From contig NZ_JAECZB010000004.1 in assembly GCF_016056295.1 (NCBI RefSeq), positions 62,001 through 126,000 of the forward strand: DNA of 64,000 nt, written 5' to 3'. The translations under genes were made by a program, and so were the position numbers. Below the pieces are notes generated by a model. It was not told where the DNA came from and made no database searches. It was given only the letters and a program-made list of their open reading frames with translations. Shown piece by piece: positions 18,005 to 27,209 of this stretch (position 1 is its first letter; each line of letters opens with the position of its first letter). The stretch comes from Atlanticothrix silvestris CENA357 (GTDB taxonomy: Bacteria > Cyanobacteriota > Cyanobacteriia > Cyanobacteriales > Nostocaceae).

Positions 18005-19162
18005 TTATCGCCTCACCTCAACATAAAGTCCAGCCATACGTAGGATTTTTTGAGCGATCGCATCCCAAGTATGATTTTTCAGAACCTTTTGGCGAGCAGC
18101 TTGTCCTAAACTATGACGCAGAGTAGGCGATCGCCACAATTTTTCTAATGCATCTGCCAAGGCGATCGCATCACCTGGAGGACAAAGAATACCATTCACC
18201 CCTGTATCAATTAAATCTGTCAATTGTCCAATTCGACTCACAACGACTGGTAAACCAGCTGCCATATATTCATACACCTTCAACGGTGAGAAGTAAAAAT
18301 CCGATTGCGCTGGATAGGGTGCAACAGCAACATCCATTTTTGTTAATAATTGAGGCACTTCATCAGGATTTACCGCGTCGGTAAATTGAGTATGAGAATC
18401 TAAGCCGCGTTTAGCTAATTCGCCTTCAAGATTTTCTCTTTCTGGGCCATCACCCACAATTAAAAGTTTGGCATTGGGAACACGTTGATGCAGTCTAGTA
18501 AAAGCCTCGGTGAGAATTGGCAATCCATGCCACGGTTTCAATGTGCCGACAAATCCCACTGTAAAGTTTTCTGGCTGAGTTGCAGTATGAAGGACAGAAA
18601 AACGCTCAGGATTTACACCATTTGGAATGATCTGAACTTTGCTACTATCTACATAATTGATTAAATAAGTTTTCACTTCATCTGAAACAGCAATCAGTGC
18701 TGTAGCAGCTTGAAAAACTTGATTGGCTACTTGTTCAGCACTTTCGCGATCAATTAAACCGCGATGCTTTGCCTGTTCTTGAATCAAAGGTGAATTTATC
18801 TCTAAAAATCCAGGAATTGCCATAGTTTGGGCAAATTCCATTGCGCTATAACTCCAAAGAGAATAACGCTCATAAATGAGATCAAAAGGGCCAAACTTCT
18901 CCAAATCTAAACGCAAATCTAGATTAATTGATAAAGCAACTTGCTCTCGCAGCGCCTTTTCCAGTTTAGGGATAACTGGAAGTTGATGAACCACAACATT
19001 AGCTAAATCTGCGGGTAATTCTGCCCCAATGCGAGTAGCAAATAATTCCACTTGACAACCTTGCCCTTGCAAAGCTCGTATCACCTCCTGGACATGAATC
19101 GAGCATCCCTTTTGCCCAAAAACAGGTACTCCCGGATCAGCACAGATGTATGCAATCCTCAC
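18005..19162 (-). CDS. GT4-family glycosyltransferase
   Basis: A GT-B fold enzyme of 385 residues. The N-terminal half binds acceptor (opens with RIAYICADPGVPVFGQKG, glycine-rich loop), and the C-terminal half has VGFVGTLKPWHGL, the donor-binding segment and the EX7E region (SPLKVYEYMAAGLPVV). These are the marks of retaining GT4 enzymes. It is the third gene of the cassette and is fused end to start with the exporter gene. Donor and acceptor are unknown. Confidence 0.88.
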   Translation of the reverse strand: MRIAYICADPGVPVFGQKGCSIHVQEVIRALQGQGCQVELFATRIGAELPADLANVVVHQLPVIPKLEKALREQVALSINLDLRLDLEKFGPFDLIYERYSLWSYSAMEFAQTMAIPGFLEINSPLIQEQAKHRGLIDRESAEQVANQVFQAATALIAVSDEVKTYLINYVDSSKVQIIPNGVNPERFSVLHTATQPENFTVGFVGTLKPWHGLPILTEAFTRLHQRVPNAKLLIVGDGPERENLEGELAKRGLDSHTQFTDAVNPDEVPQLLTKMDVAVAPYPAQSDFYFSPLKVYEYMAAGLPVVVSRIGQLTDLIDTGVNGILCPPGDAIALADALEKLWRSPTLRHSLGQAARQKVLKNHTWDAIAQKILRMAGLYVEVRR

Positions 19163-19206
19163 CCTTTACACCTCCTGGATTAGTTTAAACATTTGATGCT
19201 TTGCAC

Positions 19207-20535
19207 TTAGTCCGCGCAGACGGACTTGGTTTGTATAGCCGCGATTTCTAATCGCCGGGGTTTTATTGCCGTATGGAATAATTCCCGTAACATTGCAGCA
19301 TTACGATGAATATCAAACTCCGACTCAATTAATTGCCTAGCTTGAGCCGACAACTTAACTCGCAAAACAGGATCTGTAAGAACTTGCTCAAGTGCATTGG
19401 CAAAGCCCGCCGTTCGCTGTAGCGTCTCTGAAAGAGAAGGCATCGCTAATTGTTTAGCATCATGTTGTGGCACAATCAATCCAGTCTCGCCATTTCTTAT
19501 CAATTCCGGAATCCCAGTCACATCGATACTTACACAGGGCGTTCCCAATGCCATAGCTTCGAGTAAAACTGTAGGTAATCCATCCCGATTGCCATCTTTG
19601 CCAATAATATATGGCGCTGCAAATACAGCAGCTTGCTGCATCAATTGAAACACCTCATTTTGAGGACGGGGGCCAACAATTTCCACAGTAGATTGCAGTT
19701 CTAAATCTTGGATTTGTTGTCTTAATGCAGATTCCAACGATCCTGTACCGACAATTTGACACTGGAACTCATAATTTTTTTGCTTCAGGATGGCGCAAGC
19801 ATCTATTAAAATAGATAGCCCTTTCTTCTCGATTAACCGACCAACTGAAATAATCAAGGGAGGCCGTTCTGCTGGAGAAGAATATTGTAATTGTCGCAAA
19901 TCTAAACCATTGTAAATCCGCTGAACTTTCTTTGCGGCTACACTATAAGTTTTTTGCAAATGCTTGAGGTTATAGTCACTGACAGTCACGACAGTAGCCG
20001 CATCCTGTAACTTACGTTGCATATCCTCAAATTCAACACTTTCATGAAAGATATCTTTAGCATGAGCAGTAAAGGTGTAAGGAATGCCTGTAAAGTGAGA
20101 TGCTAGTCTAGCTACACTGGTGGCGATCGTGCCAAAGTGAGCGTGTAAATGAGTGATGTTTTTGAGTTGCGCTTCCCGTGCTAGCCATGCGGCTTGATAA
20201 ACAGTGCTAGCTTTTTCACCTTGAGCAATTGCTAACTTTGACCAAAAGTCTGGAATGACTTTACTGGCTTCTTGTAATTCTGCCCAAAAATAACTAGCGG
20301 CTGTAGGTGCGAGACTATTAAGCGATTCGCTCATGCGACCTTGAATAGGCTTGCGAATGTAGGTTACAGACGCGCGCACCTGGGAAATAATATTTTGAAA
20401 GTGAGTGTCAGATGACGGTCTCAAGGCAAAAATTTCAATTTTTAAGCCAGCCGCTTCATGAGCCAAAATTTCATTGACTACGAAGGTTTCAGAATAGCGA
20501 GGATATCGTTTGAGAATGTAAGCAACACATGCCAT
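19207..20535 (-). CDS. GT4-family glycosyltransferase (WcaL-like)
   Basis: A 442-residue GT-B glycosyltransferase. It opens with YILKRYPRYSETFVVNEI, the start typical of colanic-acid WcaL-like enzymes. A donor domain follows with ISVGRLIEKKGLSILIDA and the EX7E-type segment LPTVLLEAMALGTPCVS. It is the second gene of the cassette. The spacer to the upstream gene is filled with CTGACAA-type repeats, the spacer downstream is 44 bp. Likely adds a sugar to a surface or lipid-linked glycan. Confidence 0.88.
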   Translation of the reverse strand: MACVAYILKRYPRYSETFVVNEILAHEAAGLKIEIFALRPSSDTHFQNIISQVRASVTYIRKPIQGRMSESLNSLAPTAASYFWAELQEASKVIPDFWSKLAIAQGEKASTVYQAAWLAREAQLKNITHLHAHFGTIATSVARLASHFTGIPYTFTAHAKDIFHESVEFEDMQRKLQDAATVVTVSDYNLKHLQKTYSVAAKKVQRIYNGLDLRQLQYSSPAERPPLIISVGRLIEKKGLSILIDACAILKQKNYEFQCQIVGTGSLESALRQQIQDLELQSTVEIVGPRPQNEVFQLMQQAAVFAAPYIIGKDGNRDGLPTVLLEAMALGTPCVSIDVTGIPELIRNGETGLIVPQHDAKQLAMPSLSETLQRTAGFANALEQVLTDPVLRVKLSAQARQLIESEFDIHRNAAMLRELFHTAIKPRRLEIAAIQTKSVCAD

Positions 20536-20574
20536 GGTCAGTGGTCAGTTGTTAGTTGTCAGTTGTTAGTAATG
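20536..20574. repeat. Tandem repeat, CAGTTGTTAGTTGT type
   Basis: Several copies of a CTGACAA/TTGTCAG heptamer-like unit, here in inverse orientation, fill the spacer between two cassette genes. Related arrays lie at about 28618-28647, 30504-30548 and 59707-59872. Confidence 0.75.
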
Positions 20575-20618
20575 TTTTTTCTTCTTGCTCCCTTGCTCCC
20601 CTGCTCCCCCTGCTTTCT

Positions 20619-21941
20619 TCACGAGGCTTGTTGTGATGAGTGATGAGCAGAGGTGAGGATTTCATTTACGAATTGGGGAATGCGGTTAAGTCCTTTGAGA
20701 TCGACACAATTACGGGCTTGTGGTGGCTGAACTTCCTGTGTTAACCATTCTGTCAATGCTTGAGGTGTTAGTTGCTGTGGGTGCAATACATCAACTAAAC
20801 CAAGCGCTTGTAATCGTTCGGCACGGACTAACTGCTCTTGCCGGGGTTTGATTCGGGGTACAATGAGCGATCGCTTTTGAAATGACAGCAATTCACAAGT
20901 TGTGTTGTAACCACCCATTGCAATGACGCGTTCGGCTCGATTCAGTAATAGTGTTGGTTCCGCTAAATATTCCAACACGCACAAATTGTCACGTTGAGCA
21001 GCATAATTCTGAAGCTTTTGCCTTACCTCTCGCGGCATAAATGGCCCCGTCAAGATAATGCCGTTCATCTCTGGTGGTAGTTCAGCATGAGCAAATGTTT
21101 CTGCCAAAAGCGCTCCGTCTTGTCCACCTCCCACTAAGCACAATGCTATTCTTTCAGATGGCAGATTCAGTGATCTAAATGCCTGAACGCTTTCTATATC
21201 GATGAACTTGAGGCGGCTACGCTGGTCGAGATAGCCAGTATAGCGGAATTTGGCAATAGTCTTTGGGTGGAGATGGTATTCCTTTCCTAGGTCATAGATG
21301 GCTTGATCTCCGTACACCCAAACCGCATCATAATAGGTTTGAATCGCCTTTTCATTAGCCCCTCGTTTCCAATCTCGACGCACAGCGGCGGGTTCATCTA
21401 AGACATCCCGTAAACCGAGAATGCAGTGTGTTTTTTCTTGAGTACGCAAGTATTCTAGGGTGGGATCTAGTTCTCTGACTGCTCCTCGCGGCACATTATC
21501 CACAATGAAAATATCTGGTTTAAAGGTTTTGATGGTGGTTAAAATAACTTGCGATCGCAGTGTAATAATTTCCTGCAATGACATATCCAAACGCCGCGCC
21601 TGATATTTTCCATCAATGTTTTTGTGCAAAGCAGGTAGAGTCAAACAATCAACACCTGGGGGTGTAGGTACATTGCTGGCATCTTGGATGCCGCTAATCA
21701 TCAAAACATCAATTTCTAGGGATGAACATCCTAATGTTTGAGCAATCAACAAATTACGGCGTTTGTGCCCCAATCCCATTGTGTCGTGGGAATATAAAGC
21801 AATGCGCCATTTACGAGCGTTGCTCGATAAACCACTAACCTTTGAAGACATTACCCCAGTCGATGTTCGCGCTATTTCCTTAGAAGGAGGCAACAACTTT
21901 TCCATATACACATTTGCCAATTTAAGGGATAGTTTTTTCAA
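20619..21941 (-). CDS. GT28/MurG-like glycosyltransferase, first gene of the cassette
   Basis: 440 residues, with the segment LYSHDTMGLGHKRRNLLIAQTL near 49-70, which resembles the acceptor loop (GxGH) of MurG-like GT-B enzymes. The C-terminal donor domain has LCLVGGGQDG and AERVIAMGGYNTTCELLSF, a GGYNT loop typical of GT28 C-terminal domains. MurG-type enzymes transfer a hexosamine to a lipid-linked acceptor. The gene begins the minus-strand cassette and is preceded by a long AT-rich regulatory region. Substrates are unknown. Confidence 0.82.
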   Translation of the reverse strand: MKKLSLKLANVYMEKLLPPSKEIARTSTGVMSSKVSGLSSNARKWRIALYSHDTMGLGHKRRNLLIAQTLGCSSLEIDVLMISGIQDASNVPTPPGVDCLTLPALHKNIDGKYQARRLDMSLQEIITLRSQVILTTIKTFKPDIFIVDNVPRGAVRELDPTLEYLRTQEKTHCILGLRDVLDEPAAVRRDWKRGANEKAIQTYYDAVWVYGDQAIYDLGKEYHLHPKTIAKFRYTGYLDQRSRLKFIDIESVQAFRSLNLPSERIALCLVGGGQDGALLAETFAHAELPPEMNGIILTGPFMPREVRQKLQNYAAQRDNLCVLEYLAEPTLLLNRAERVIAMGGYNTTCELLSFQKRSLIVPRIKPRQEQLVRAERLQALGLVDVLHPQQLTPQALTEWLTQEVQPPQARNCVDLKGLNRIPQFVNEILTSAHHSSQQAS

Positions 21942-22621
21942 ACAATTAACGTCCTTATTGCTGAATTAACTTAACAAATTTCTAACATTTAATTCATTCA
22001 ATCAATTGAATCAAATGGCATTAACTTTTTTTCTGTTAAGTTATAAAATTTTGACCAATGTAGTGTAGATTCTTCCTAAGAAATAATTATTATTTTTCAT
22101 AAGCGTTTTTTATAAAAAAGTATTAACATCTGGTTAAGCAATAATTAACAAAAGGTAAATACTATTTTAGAAACTATCAATTTTTCATGAATCAAGCATG
22201 AAAAATTGATGAAAATTTTCTCATGTTGAAAAAACAGATTAGGTCGGTAAAATTAATTCGAGGTCAAAAGTATGATGTTATGAAGATTTATTGAGGGCAC
22301 AAGCTCTGTATAATCAGAACTGCCCATAGTACCTTGCCCCAGATTTAAGCAAGGAAGTTCATCTGTGTAACAACCTTCCCTTAATCTACTTTTGGAATAT
22401 AACTTTATTCTCATCATATTGAGCATTTATAAAAAAGTAACTTCCTTTTAAGTCATATTAACTTCCATCAGATATAGCGAATAAATTTTTAATAAAAAAA
22501 GTTCAATTTTTAGATTTCTGTCAAAATTTTCTAATTTAAATGTGTTTTATTACGGATTAAATATCATTTTCAACAACTTTATTTGATAATTTGAAACCGC
22601 TTCAAGTGAGGAGGAGTAGAA
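21942..22621. other. AT-rich divergent promoter region
   Basis: 680 bp between the divergent cassette and the histidine kinase gene. No gene. It holds a long inverted repeat at 22176-22210. A GGAGGAG ribosome site closes the region at 22608-22616. Confidence 0.7.
22176..22210. repeat. Perfect 14-bp inverted repeat
   Basis: Arms ATCAATTTTTCATG (22176-22189) and CATGAAAAATTGAT (22197-22210) with a 7-base loop. It lies in the divergent region, 235 bp upstream of the cassette start and 411 bp upstream of the kinase start, so it may be a regulator site or an RNA hairpin. Confidence 0.75.
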
Positions 22622-24193
22622 ATGAACAAAGCAATAACTCATCGCCGCGATCGCAAGTCTGATACCACAATGTCTCGTGTGCTGATAGTTTGGCAGCAAA
22701 TATTTGGAGAAGCACGCACCCGGATTTTGCTTTGGTACTTGCTGATTTTAGGCATAACTTTTCTGATTGCCATTCCTGCATTTCGCTACCAGCTCTACCA
22801 ACGCATTGATGAGCGTGTTCGTCGAGACATGGTGGCAGATATGATGGATTTCAAGGCATTGATGAATGGGGAAAGCCTTATTCGAGAAAATACACTCAAT
22901 AATGATGCCTCACAAGAGATGGTAATTGAGCCAGAACCATTAAAGTGGTTTTCCTCTGGAAATGAACAAATCACTACTCCAGCCTCAGCAGAAGATGTAA
23001 TGAAGCTTTTTGGAGCTTATCTGTTGTATCGGCGACCAGAAGATGACTCTTACTTTATTACTTTTATAGATGGTGAATTCTACAAATCTAGTCCGCTGGC
23101 GCGCCCCAAGCCCCTAGCTCAAGATTCACAGCTCATGAAGCGGTGGGCAAAGCAAACCCAACCAGAACAGGGAGAAAAAGAATTTTCTGTAACTGATGCC
23201 TGTAAGATTCTTTACATGGTGGAACCCATTAAAATTAATGGACAAACACGGGGAGTTTTTATTATTGCTCATACCACCGCTGGTGAACGAGCAGAAGCTC
23301 TAGAAGCGGTTGGTGTGATTATTGAAGTTTCTAGCTTAGTATTTATAGTGTCATTAACCTTGGCTTGGTTAGCAGCAGGGCGAGTATTGGCTCCTCTGCG
23401 GACGATTACTACCACGGCTCATGCCATCAGTGAGTCAGATTTAACTCAGCGCTTGCCTGTACGCGGTAAAGGAGAACTAGGAAAACTGGCAACGACATTT
23501 AACGAAATGATGGACAGACTAGAAGCAGCCTTTGCTACCCAACGTGAATTTGTCAACGATGCTGGACACGAACTCCGCACCCCCATCACTATCGTTCGTG
23601 GACATTTAGAGCTGATGGGAGATGACCCCCAGGAACAACAAGAAACCCTGGCATTGGTCATAGGAGAACTAGACCGGATGAGCCGTTTGGTTGATGATAT
23701 GATTTTGCTGGCAAAAGCAGAACGTATAGACTTTTTGCAGGTGGCAACAGTGAACGTTGCAGAGTTCACCCAAGAGTTGTTTGTTAAAGCCCAAGCATTG
23801 GCAGAAAGGGACTGGCAACTAGACTCTGTAGCTAAAGGCCGGATTGTTGTTGATCGCCAACGAATTACCGAAGCTGTGATGAATCTGGCGCAAAATGCTA
23901 CTCAGCATACTGGTAACAGTGACACTATCTCTATAGGCTCTGCGATCGCCAAAGGAAAGGTGCGTTTCTGGGTACGTGATACAGGTGAAGGCATTCCATT
24001 GGTTGATCAAAAACGAATTTTTGAACGTTTTGCTAGAACTTCTAACAGTCGCCGTCGTTCAGAGGGGGCTGGATTGGGCTTGTCTATTGTACGAGCGATC
24101 GCAGAGTCCCACGGTGGGCAAGTATTGCTTCGCAGTCAACTAGGAACAGGCTCGATGTTTACTATTGTCTTACCACTTGATCCACCTAAATGA
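22622..24193 (+). CDS. Membrane sensor histidine kinase
   Basis: An orthodox kinase of 523 residues. Membrane helices are at about 34-54 and 230-252, enclosing a periplasmic sensor domain of about 175 residues. A HAMP domain follows (about 253-305), HisKA with H-box VNDAGHELRTP (His about 316), and HATPase_c with N-box NLAQNATQH, DTGEGIP and GAGLGLS. The start is supported by GGAGGAG seven bases upstream. The next gene, about 200 bp downstream, is its likely OmpR-family partner. The stimulus cannot be read from the sensor domain. Confidence 0.93.
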   Translation: MNKAITHRRDRKSDTTMSRVLIVWQQIFGEARTRILLWYLLILGITFLIAIPAFRYQLYQRIDERVRRDMVADMMDFKALMNGESLIRENTLNNDASQEMVIEPEPLKWFSSGNEQITTPASAEDVMKLFGAYLLYRRPEDDSYFITFIDGEFYKSSPLARPKPLAQDSQLMKRWAKQTQPEQGEKEFSVTDACKILYMVEPIKINGQTRGVFIIAHTTAGERAEALEAVGVIIEVSSLVFIVSLTLAWLAAGRVLAPLRTITTTAHAISESDLTQRLPVRGKGELGKLATTFNEMMDRLEAAFATQREFVNDAGHELRTPITIVRGHLELMGDDPQEQQETLALVIGELDRMSRLVDDMILLAKAERIDFLQVATVNVAEFTQELFVKAQALAERDWQLDSVAKGRIVVDRQRITEAVMNLAQNATQHTGNSDTISIGSAIAKGKVRFWVRDTGEGIPLVDQKRIFERFARTSNSRRRSEGAGLGLSIVRAIAESHGGQVLLRSQLGTGSMFTIVLPLDPPK

Positions 24194-24272
24194 GCAGGGG
24201 AGCAGCACTTCGGCTACGCTCAGTGACCGGAGCAGGGAGCAGGGAGCAGGGAGCAGGGGGCAGGGGGAGAAA
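24193..24272. repeat. Tandem repeat, GAGCAGG type
   Basis: Five or more copies of a GAGCAGG(G) heptamer/octamer between kinase and regulator genes. The stop codon of the kinase gene leads directly into the first copy. Related copies occur at about 28548-28605. Confidence 0.8.
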
Positions 24273-24392
24273 GAGTTTGAGCCTTATTTACTTTTATTCA
24301 CATGGTTTGGTTTTATTTCACCGACTTACTTAGTCCTACTTGGATGTAAAAATTGGATAGTTTAATTTTTGGAGTTCCCTAAATGAGTGCCT

Positions 24393-25061
24393 ATGCCCAA
24401 CATTCTCATCGCTGAAGATGAACCTCGAATTGCTTCATTTGTTCAAAAAGGGTTGCGATCGCAAGGGTTCACAACAACAGTGGTTACAGATGGGTTATAT
24501 GTGCTTGATGTATTGCAAAGTGGAACTTTTGATTTGTTAATTCTAGATCTGGGGTTGCCTGGAAAAGATGGATTTCAAGTCCTAGAAGAACTACGTGGAC
24601 AGGGTGAAGACTTACCTGTGATTATCCTCTCTGCTCGCAGTGACATTCACGACAAAGTTGCTGGACTAGAAGGAGGTGCAGATGATTATGTCACCAAACC
24701 CTTCCGATTTGAAGAACTGCTAGCGCGGGTAAAGTTGCGGTTGCGAAGTACTAGACCTGTAAGAGATGATCAAGAGTTTACTCTAAAAGCTGGTAATGTA
24801 GTGCTTGATTTGCGGACTCGACAAGTTAAAATAGGCGATCGCCTCGTCGAACTACCTGCTCGTGAATTTGCAATGGCAGAAATGTTTTGCCGTCATCCAG
24901 GACAAGTGATCAGTCGAGAACAACTACTAGATTACGTTTGGGGTTACGACTATAACCCAGGTTCTAATATTGTCGATGTGTATGTTGGTTATCTCCGTAA
25001 GAAACTAGGCAGCAAAGTCATTGAAACAGTTAGAGGGATGGGTTATCGCTTGCGAACATAA
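24393..25061 (+). CDS. OmpR-family response regulator
   Basis: A receiver plus winged-helix DNA-binding protein of 222 residues. The receiver has the acidic pocket EDE (about 7-9), phospho-acceptor Asp in LILDLGLPG (about 52) and Lys in TKPF. The effector domain ends with VDVYVGYLRKKLG and GMGYRL. ATG at 24393 is preferred over GTG two codons earlier because the receiver normally begins MPNILIAED. Paired with the upstream histidine kinase. Confidence 0.93.
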   Translation: MPNILIAEDEPRIASFVQKGLRSQGFTTTVVTDGLYVLDVLQSGTFDLLILDLGLPGKDGFQVLEELRGQGEDLPVIILSARSDIHDKVAGLEGGADDYVTKPFRFEELLARVKLRLRSTRPVRDDQEFTLKAGNVVLDLRTRQVKIGDRLVELPAREFAMAEMFCRHPGQVISREQLLDYVWGYDYNPGSNIVDVYVGYLRKKLGSKVIETVRGMGYRLRT

Positions 25062-25145
25062 TGAGGTTAATAACTCTATTACCAAAGCATTTTGCTTCAG
25101 TGGCTTGCTGGAACGGATTCAAGTTGATCGGAGTCGTGGTTGAGT

Positions 25146-26258
25146 ATGAAACAGCACAACAACTTCGATGAGCTGGTTTTTATCCAGTCAAATAACTCCA
25201 GTCCACACACAAACAATTTTAGGTCTTGGTTCAGCCATCTGAAGGTTGGCCAAAAAATTGGCTTGGGATATGGATTGCTTGTAAGCATCACAGTGCTGGG
25301 AACTACTATTGGGTTTATGACTGCGGATTATTACCAGCAACAAGCGCAAAAACGAGAAGAAGCGGCAATTGAAGAATTATATGAGGTATCCCAACTCAAA
25401 ACCAGTGTGTTTCGTGTCCGCACTAACCAACATAAACTGATTTTGTACATGAATGAGCCAAAAAGATGGCAAGAACAATACACAGATTTAGTTAATTATG
25501 TTTATCAAGCAAGACTCGTGTGGTATGAGTTTAGAGCCAATTACAGTAATGATAACTCTACTATCTATGATTCTGTAATTGAACAAGAAGCAATTCGCCG
25601 CTTGTTGCAAACTCACAAAGGTTTTGATGCTTATTTAGAACGCACAGAGACTCTGTTTCAAAATAACAATCCCAGACAATTATCATCCAACGAAATTAGA
25701 GCAGCACAAGACCAACTTCTCAATTTCATGCATGGCTCATCAGTTTTTATGATTGATAACTTCCTCGATGACATCACTAACCTCGTTGAAGTCATAGCTG
25801 AGGAGTATCATCTGGCAAACGAAGAACTGCAAAGAGCAGAGAAATTACGCTTATATATTATTATTGGCAGCTTATCATTATCAATTGCGATCGCCACATT
25901 ACTAGCAATTTACACTAGTCGCACCATTGCTCATCCCATTCAAGCAGTTACCCATGTTGCCCAACAGGTTACAGAGGAATCTAATTTTGATTTGCAAGCA
26001 CCCGTAACCACTAATGATGAAGTTGGTATCTTGGCTGCTTCCCTCAATCGTCTAATTTTAGAAGTGCAGCAACTCATCAAAGCTCAAAACGACGCTAACG
26101 AACAGCTAGAAGTATACAGCCAAGTACTGGAAAAGAAAGTCTGTGAACGGACACGGGAATTAAATGAGAAAAATCTCAGCTTAGAGTTGGCATTAGAACA
26201 ATTGCGCCGCACCCAAGCCCAACTTGTAGAAACTGAGCAAAATAGTGAGAAAAACTAA
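25146..26258 (+). CDS. Membrane sensor with HAMP and coiled coil but no kinase domain
   Basis: 370 residues. A membrane helix at about 42-62 precedes an extracytoplasmic helical sensor region of about 170 residues (four-helix-bundle-like). A second helix lies near 238-260, then HAMP (about 260-312, with PIQAVTHVAQQV), then a coiled coil (EKKVCERTRELNEKNLSLEL) of the kind that leads directly into HisKA in kinases. The protein stops shortly after this coil. No HisKA or HATPase sequence follows in any frame before the next gene. ATG at 25146 is chosen over TTG at 25140. It lies 85 bp after the response regulator. Confidence 0.85.
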   Translation: MKQHNNFDELVFIQSNNSSPHTNNFRSWFSHLKVGQKIGLGYGLLVSITVLGTTIGFMTADYYQQQAQKREEAAIEELYEVSQLKTSVFRVRTNQHKLILYMNEPKRWQEQYTDLVNYVYQARLVWYEFRANYSNDNSTIYDSVIEQEAIRRLLQTHKGFDAYLERTETLFQNNNPRQLSSNEIRAAQDQLLNFMHGSSVFMIDNFLDDITNLVEVIAEEYHLANEELQRAEKLRLYIIIGSLSLSIAIATLLAIYTSRTIAHPIQAVTHVAQQVTEESNFDLQAPVTTNDEVGILAASLNRLILEVQQLIKAQNDANEQLEVYSQVLEKKVCERTRELNEKNLSLELALEQLRRTQAQLVETEQNSEKN

Positions 26259-26456
26259 AAAATTATTCAATCAAGAAAAATATATTCCACCTTCCGCGCT
26301 TTAACTGTCACACATAAGAAAAAGTCACCAAAGGAGTACAAAAGAACTAAAGCTAATTCAAGGGCTAAGAGATATATCAAGTGCGACCGCTTTGCTGCTT
26401 TAAAAAATCAACGCACTTTTGCCCAATCCTAGGCACAAACAATTGGTATAAGTCCT

Positions 26457-26696
26457 CTAATTGTTACTTAGTGTGTGGGGTAATTCGTTCTCTTCGTCCT
26501 CTTCGTATTCTTCATCTTCTTCTTCGTTAGACCATGTAATTTTCAATACCGAAAGCGCTACTTTTAAACGCTCTTTATAAGCTGAGTCAAAATCACCATC
26601 TTTTGAGGTTAATGCCGCCTCAACAAAATTGGCAGATGCCTTCGCGGCTTTATATAGCGCTTCTAGAGCTTCGTCAAAAAACTTTTCTTGTGACAT
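26457..26696 (-). CDS. Small acidic hypothetical protein
   Basis: 79 residues. The first 55 residues are helical (FFDEALEALYKAAKASANF), and the rest is a very acidic run (EEEDEEYEEDEENE). No signal peptide or known motif. Cyanobacteria encode many such small acidic proteins of unknown role. Start ATG is the only one near the 5' end. Confidence 0.55.
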   Translation of the reverse strand: MSQEKFFDEALEALYKAAKASANFVEAALTSKDGDFDSAYKERLKVALSVLKITWSNEEEDEEYEEDEENELPHTLSNN

Positions 26697-27209
26697 GGCA
26701 CTTTTTCCTGACTTTGAATGTTAATTGAACTTAATCAACATCTTTACTATGATTCGAGTGCGACAAAATAGCAAATGATTAAGACTTTGCACTTTTGTTG
26801 AACTCTAAAATAATTATTAAATATAAATGACTCATATTATTGCTGGGTTAAGAAATACATGCATTTTTAATTGGCATTGATTGTATTTGCTTCCCCAGCC
26901 CCTCAGCCAAGCCACTTCACTTTGGAGCGTTGCTCCAAGTAAAATTATTCGCTCGAAAGTAACCGCAAAGCAATCCCAAGCCTTTGTTTCAAAGCCATTT
27001 CATTCGTCACTGTACAACCTTTGAGCAAACGCCACATTATCAGGGGTTGCTTAAAAGCTAGCTATATGTGCATCTAAAGCCTCTTGTCTGGATATTTTTG
27101 TGTAAGTCCCACTAGTAAGGATGGTTAAGTTACGCAAACAGGCAGTAAACACAATTACTTCGGCGCGATAACTATATAATTATTACCAATAGCGATCGCT
27201 ACATTAATA
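26697..27209. other. Intergenic region, no gene recognised
   Basis: About 510 bp upstream of the sugar-transporter operon. It contains a short GAGCGTTGCTC palindrome near 26925-26935 and a CTTACACAAA-like end motif near 27100 (minus strand) resembling mobile-element ends, but no transposase sequence. The operon promoter should lie in the 3' half. Confidence 0.5.
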
